Both the position numbers and the translations under genes were made by a program. Shown piece by piece: positions 60,436 through 64,000 of a stretch of DNA of 64,000 bases. The stretch is taken from the NCBI GenBank assembly GCA_929200255.1, contig CAKMYZ010000001.1:310001-374000 (forward strand), written 5' to 3'. Position 1 is the stretch's first letter, and each line of letters opens with the position of its first letter. This DNA comes from an uncultured Alphaproteobacteria bacterium (GTDB lineage: Bacteria; Pseudomonadota; Alphaproteobacteria; Rhodobacterales; Rhodobacteraceae). The notes beneath the pieces were generated by a model that saw only the letters and a list, made by a program, of their open reading frames with translations, ran no database searches and was not told the DNA's origin.

Positions 60436-60774
60436 CTACCAATTCCCACTCGCGAGATGTGTCACTTTTTCCAGCACCACATGGCTGACCCAGTCCACGC
60501 GGTATATCTCTTCCTCGATCCGCATATAGACCCAGCCGTCGCTGACCGTTGGCAGGCCGTAGTAGCGTGCGTTCATCAGCATGGAGTATTTGCCGCGCTC
60601 AAGTGTCTGGCCAATCTCGACCGGATCAGGTTGCGGCACCAGTGGTTTGGGCACGGCAACACAGGCGGTGCCTGCCACAGCGATGCGGCACTGTGCCGAG
60701 GCCAGCACGGGCAGGGACGCCAAAAGCGCCGTCACTAATAGCAGTTTCCTGAGCATGGAAGATGCTCCGATCAT
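60436..60774 (-). CDS. hypothetical exported protein
   Basis: signal-like MLRKLLLVTALLASLPVLASAQC; 112 aa. Confidence 0.65.
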   Translation of the reverse strand: MIGASSMLRKLLLVTALLASLPVLASAQCRIAVAGTACVAVPKPLVPQPDPVEIGQTLERGKYSMLMNARYYGLPTVSDGWVYMRIEEEIYRVDWVSHVVLEKVTHLASGNW

Positions 60775-60812
60775 CGTTGCCGCTTGCTTGAGTGGCCATG
60801 AATATCTGGCGT

Positions 60813-61613
60813 TCAGGCCGCCAGGTCAACCCAGACGGGGACGTGGTCGGATGGCTTGTCGCGGCCGCGCACCTCTTTTTCAATCCAGCAATCGTTCAGC
60901 AGGTCAGCGCATTGCGGCGTCAGCAGAAAGTGATCGATGCGGATGCCGTCATTTTTGTCCCATGCGCCAGCCTGATAATCCCAAAAGGAATAGTGGCCGG
61001 CACCGGCCTGACGGGCGCGGAAGGCCTCGGTGTAGCCGAGGTTCTGAATGCGGCGGAATGCGTCGCGGCTTTCCAGCCGGAACAGCGCGTCATCGCGCCA
61101 TGCATCGGGGCGCGCGGCATCCTCTGGCTGTGGGATGATGTTGTAGTCGCCTGCGATCAGCGCGGTTTCTTCGGCGGCCATCAGCTCTGCCGCGCGGGTG
61201 TGCAGCCGCTCCATCCACCGCAGTTTGTAATCGTATTTGGGCCCCGGTGCAGGGTTGCCATTCGGCAGGTAGAGGCCGCAGATGCGGATTGCCTTGTCAC
61301 CCACAACGGTTGCCTCGATATAGCGCGCCTCGATATCGTCAACGCCTTCGCGTCCCGCACCCTCTGTACCCGGCAGGCCGCGTGTGACGTCTTCCAGGGG
61401 AAGTTTTGACAGCAAAGCGACCCCGTTAAAGCCCTTCTGTCCATGGGTTTCTAGGTTGTAGCCCTTGTCCTCGAACACATCGCGTGGGAAATTTTCATCC
61501 ACGGATTTGATCTCTTGCAGGATCGCCACGTCGGGTTGGGCGTCGTCCAGCCAGTCGGTCAGCGCGCCGATCCGAGCCTTGATGCCGTTGATGTTGAATG
61601 TTGCGATTTTCAT
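60813..61613 (-). CDS. xth: exodeoxyribonuclease III
   Basis: MKIATFNINGIKARIGALTDWLDDAQPDVAILQEIKSVDENFP; start trimmed. Confidence 0.95.
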   Translation of the reverse strand: MKIATFNINGIKARIGALTDWLDDAQPDVAILQEIKSVDENFPRDVFEDKGYNLETHGQKGFNGVALLSKLPLEDVTRGLPGTEGAGREGVDDIEARYIEATVVGDKAIRICGLYLPNGNPAPGPKYDYKLRWMERLHTRAAELMAAEETALIAGDYNIIPQPEDAARPDAWRDDALFRLESRDAFRRIQNLGYTEAFRARQAGAGHYSFWDYQAGAWDKNDGIRIDHFLLTPQCADLLNDCWIEKEVRGRDKPSDHVPVWVDLAA

Positions 61614-61880
61614 ATGCTGACTCTTTGCGTGCCTAGCCTTGGTTTTGGCCAAGGGCAGGCGAAAACGCAACCTTTCCTTCTTGCGCTCGTTGCTGCGGCA
61701 TTGATTGAGGAAGATGAGCAGGTATGCAGTTGGCACGGGCGGGCCTGCCCAAAACCTAAGCCACTATACGGGGGCCAAAGCCGCTGGCAGGAAGAGGGTG
61801 TCGCGCCGCCAAGAAGGATGAAGGGCTAGTTTAGGGTGGCTGACACGCATGTCGGGGTTGCGGGACAGGTTTGTCGTTGC

Positions 61881-62099
61881 TCAAGCGTCCGAACTGATCA
61901 TGTCCCGGATCTTTACCGCTTTCTCGAAGTGATCAAGTTCGTGGGTTTTGATCCACCATTCGGCGGCCTCCATGAGCAGCTCTGGATCATCATTTTTGTT
62001 CGCGAAGAACGCGTAGAAAGAAAGCCCTACCGTCTCGCCCTTCTTGGCAATCTTGTCGTTGCAAATTTCGATTGCTTTGCTTCTTAGCGATTGTCGCAC
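61881..62099 (-). CDS. small conserved protein, probable GTG start
   Basis: VRQSLRSKAIEICNDKIAKKGETVGLSFYAFFANKNDDPELLMEAAEWWIKTHELDHFEKAVKIRDMISSDA; AGGAAA upstream of the GTG; avoids overlap with erpA. Confidence 0.65.
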   Translation of the reverse strand: MRQSLRSKAIEICNDKIAKKGETVGLSFYAFFANKNDDPELLMEAAEWWIKTHELDHFEKAVKIRDMISSDA

Positions 62100-62110
62100 T
62101 GATAGTTTTC

Positions 62111-62437
62111 CTACATCGAGAAAGATGTCCCACACCCACACGACGACGTCGCATTGGGATTGTTGATCACGAACCGTGCGCCGATCAGCTCTTCGGTGAA
62201 ATCAATCGTGGCGTCGGCAAGGAAGGGCAGGGAGACGCTGTCGATGACAACTGTTTCCCCCTGTTCGGACAGCACCAGATCATCGTCTTTGGCTTCATCC
62301 AGATCAATCTCATACTGAAAGCCGGAACAACCGCCGCCTTCAACCGCGACCCGCAGTGCCTTGCCCTGGGCGGATGCGCCGATCTCGGCCAGGCGTTCGA
62401 AGGCGCGGGGGGTGACTTTGGGTGGGACGGTGAACAT
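62111..62437 (-). CDS. erpA: iron-sulfur cluster insertion protein (HesB/IscA/ErpA family)
   Basis: GGGCSGFQYEIDLDEAKDDDLVL and SSCGCGTSFSM motifs. Confidence 0.93.
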   Translation of the reverse strand: MFTVPPKVTPRAFERLAEIGASAQGKALRVAVEGGGCSGFQYEIDLDEAKDDDLVLSEQGETVVIDSVSLPFLADATIDFTEELIGARFVINNPNATSSCGCGTSFSM

Positions 62438-62512
62438 CTGTCAGGCCTATCGGTTCGGGTCTGCTTCCAATATAGGTAAGGCAGGCAAACACGACAAGAC
62501 AGGCAATTCACG

Positions 62513-63685
62513 ATGGCAGCGCCATATGCGACCGATCCCGCAAACCCGCGGGGGCGGCTTTACCCCGAAGAAGAAAGCACCTTCCGCTCACCGTTTCAGC
62601 GCGATCGTGACCGGATCATCCATGCCAGCGCCTTTCGCAGGCTCAAGCATAAGACCCAGGTGTTTATTGAACACGAGGGCGATTATTTTCGCACGCGGCT
62701 GACACATTCGATCGAGGTCGCTCAGGTGGCGCGCACTGTGGCAGCAGCGCTTGATCTGAACGTAGAGCTGACCGAGGCCGTCGCCCTGGCCCATGATCTG
62801 GGCCATACGCCCTTTGGCCACACCGGAGAAGAGGCGTTGGATGCATTGATGCAGCCCCATGGTGGTTTTGATCACAATGCGCAGGCGCTGCGTATCGTCA
62901 CCAATCTGGAACGACATTACGCCGAATGGGACGGGCTGAACCTGACATGGGAAAGCCTTGAGGGGATCGCCAAGCACAATGGCCCCGTGACGGGGGATGT
63001 CCCATGGGCGTTGGCCGAATATGACGCGCGCCATGATCTGGAACTGCACACCCATGCCAGTGCCGAGGCGCAGGCAGCGGCGCTGGCGGATGACATTGCC
63101 TACAACAATCACGACCTGCATGACGGATTGCGGGCCGAATTGTTCAGCACCGATGAACTGGCCGAATTGCCAATTCTGGATGACTGCTTTGCCCGCGTCG
63201 ATGCCATTTACCCTGATCTGAACTACTATCGCCGCCGCCACGAGGCACTGCGCCGGTTCTTTGGTGTGCTGGTGGAGGACGTCATTACCGTCAGTCGCCG
63301 CAACCTGATGGAACTCGCGCCCGCAACTGTGCATGATATCCGGCAGGCGGGGCGCATGATGGTGCAATTCTCGCCGGACCTTTGGGCTGATCTGAAGGTG
63401 ATCCGCAACTTCCTGTTTGAACGCATGTACCGTGCGCCTGCTGTGGTTGAGATGCGTGTGGTTGTGACGCAGATGGTTAATGACCTTTTCCCGTTTTTCA
63501 TGAACAATACCAATGAGTTACCCAAGCAATGGCGCAAAGACGTGGCTGATGCTCCGGACGAGGCTGCCTTGGCAAGGATCGTATCGGACTACATTGCAGG
63601 GATGACCGACCGTTTTGCTATTCAGGAACATGACCGCCTGATTGGTGGCGAAAAGATACCAGCAGGGGTGATCGATGGCAGTTGA
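62513..63685 (+). CDS. dgt: deoxyguanosinetriphosphate triphosphohydrolase-like protein
   Basis: HD domain, FRRLKHKTQVFIEHEGDYFRTRLTHSIEVAQVARTVA; LAHDLGHTPFGHTGE. Confidence 0.95.
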   Translation: MAAPYATDPANPRGRLYPEEESTFRSPFQRDRDRIIHASAFRRLKHKTQVFIEHEGDYFRTRLTHSIEVAQVARTVAAALDLNVELTEAVALAHDLGHTPFGHTGEEALDALMQPHGGFDHNAQALRIVTNLERHYAEWDGLNLTWESLEGIAKHNGPVTGDVPWALAEYDARHDLELHTHASAEAQAAALADDIAYNNHDLHDGLRAELFSTDELAELPILDDCFARVDAIYPDLNYYRRRHEALRRFFGVLVEDVITVSRRNLMELAPATVHDIRQAGRMMVQFSPDLWADLKVIRNFLFERMYRAPAVVEMRVVVTQMVNDLFPFFMNNTNELPKQWRKDVADAPDEAALARIVSDYIAGMTDRFAIQEHDRLIGGEKIPAGVIDGS

Positions 63686-64000
63686 AACCGCAGCAGGGGC
63701 GATGCAGCCCGCGATGGCAATCGCACTTGTCGGTGCGTTGGGCGTGGGGTCGCAGTGGCTGGCCTGGCGACTGCGGATGCCGGCGATTGTTCTGATGTTG
63801 CTGGCCGGGGTGCTGGTGGGGCCGGTCTTTGGCATCTTTGATCCCGCCCGCGATATTGGGGTGTTGATGGGCCCGATCATTTCCATCGCCGTGGCGATCA
63901 TCCTGTTTGAAGGTGGGCTGACATTGAACCTGCATTCCTTGCAGGACGCAGCCAAGGGCGTGAAGCGATTGGTGTTTGTTGGCGCGCCGCTGGGTTGGCT
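63675..64000 (+). CDS. cation/proton antiporter (CPA1-like), N-terminal fragment truncated by window end
   Basis: ATG overlapping the dgt stop; MAVETAAGAMQPAMAIALVGALGVGSQWLAWRLRMPAIVLMLLAGVLVGPVFGIFDP...ILFEGGLTL. Confidence 0.85.
   Translation, partial: MAVETAAGAMQPAMAIALVGALGVGSQWLAWRLRMPAIVLMLLAGVLVGPVFGIFDPARDIGVLMGPIISIAVAIILFEGGLTLNLHSLQDAAKGVKRLVFVGAPLGW

Noticed and set aside
1-64000. CRISPR array, tRNA/rRNA genes, or intact insertion sequences
   Set aside because: No regularly spaced repeats, no recognisable tRNA/rRNA sequence and no transposase ORF were seen on reading; a tRNAscan/Infernal run would be decisive.

Overview
This 64 kb window has the gene content of an alphaproteobacterial (Rhodobacteraceae/Roseobacter-like) chromosome. 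It is mostly housekeeping and metabolic genes, with no rRNA, tRNA, CRISPR array or intact insertion sequence that I could recognise. It opens with the 3' end of a gene transfer agent (GTA) tail cluster (gp12-gp15-like genes) followed by cysE. Main loci after that, in order: pdhA-pdhB-pdhC and ftsB; class I fructose-bisphosphate aldolase; pgk; two tandem peptidyl-prolyl isomerases; selO; a nucleoside hydrolase; a Rieske oxygenase; ilvB-ilvH with a readable attenuator; a LysM/solute-binding fusion; a NarL-type two-component system divergent from a TRAP transporter; a frameshifted calcium-repeat/Hint protein; bpt; glnE; the edd-eda Entner-Doudoroff pair; rlmI plus a PIN protein; an M48 protease; a VWA(CoxE)/DUF2927/GNAT/membrane protein/MoxR minus-strand cluster; dksA; xth; erpA; dgt; and the 5' end of a cation/proton antiporter. 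The observations most worth a second look are: (1) an ilvBH leader peptide MTHVVLILEDTRMGR with an intrinsic terminator, plus a separate perfect 12-bp hairpin between ilvB and ilvH; (2) the compact GNAT-DUF2927-56 aa membrane protein-VWA operon near MoxR, including a small ORF missing from the ORF track; (3) a TSP3-repeat/Hint-domain protein split by a -1 frameshift; (4) the LysM-solute-binding fusion, NarL-type two-component system and oversized TRAP locus, with a perfect 16-bp palindrome; and (5) several clean operator-like palindromes (edd, pdhA, DUF2852, lipase-like hydrolase). All function calls come from reading the translated proteins; no database search was run.
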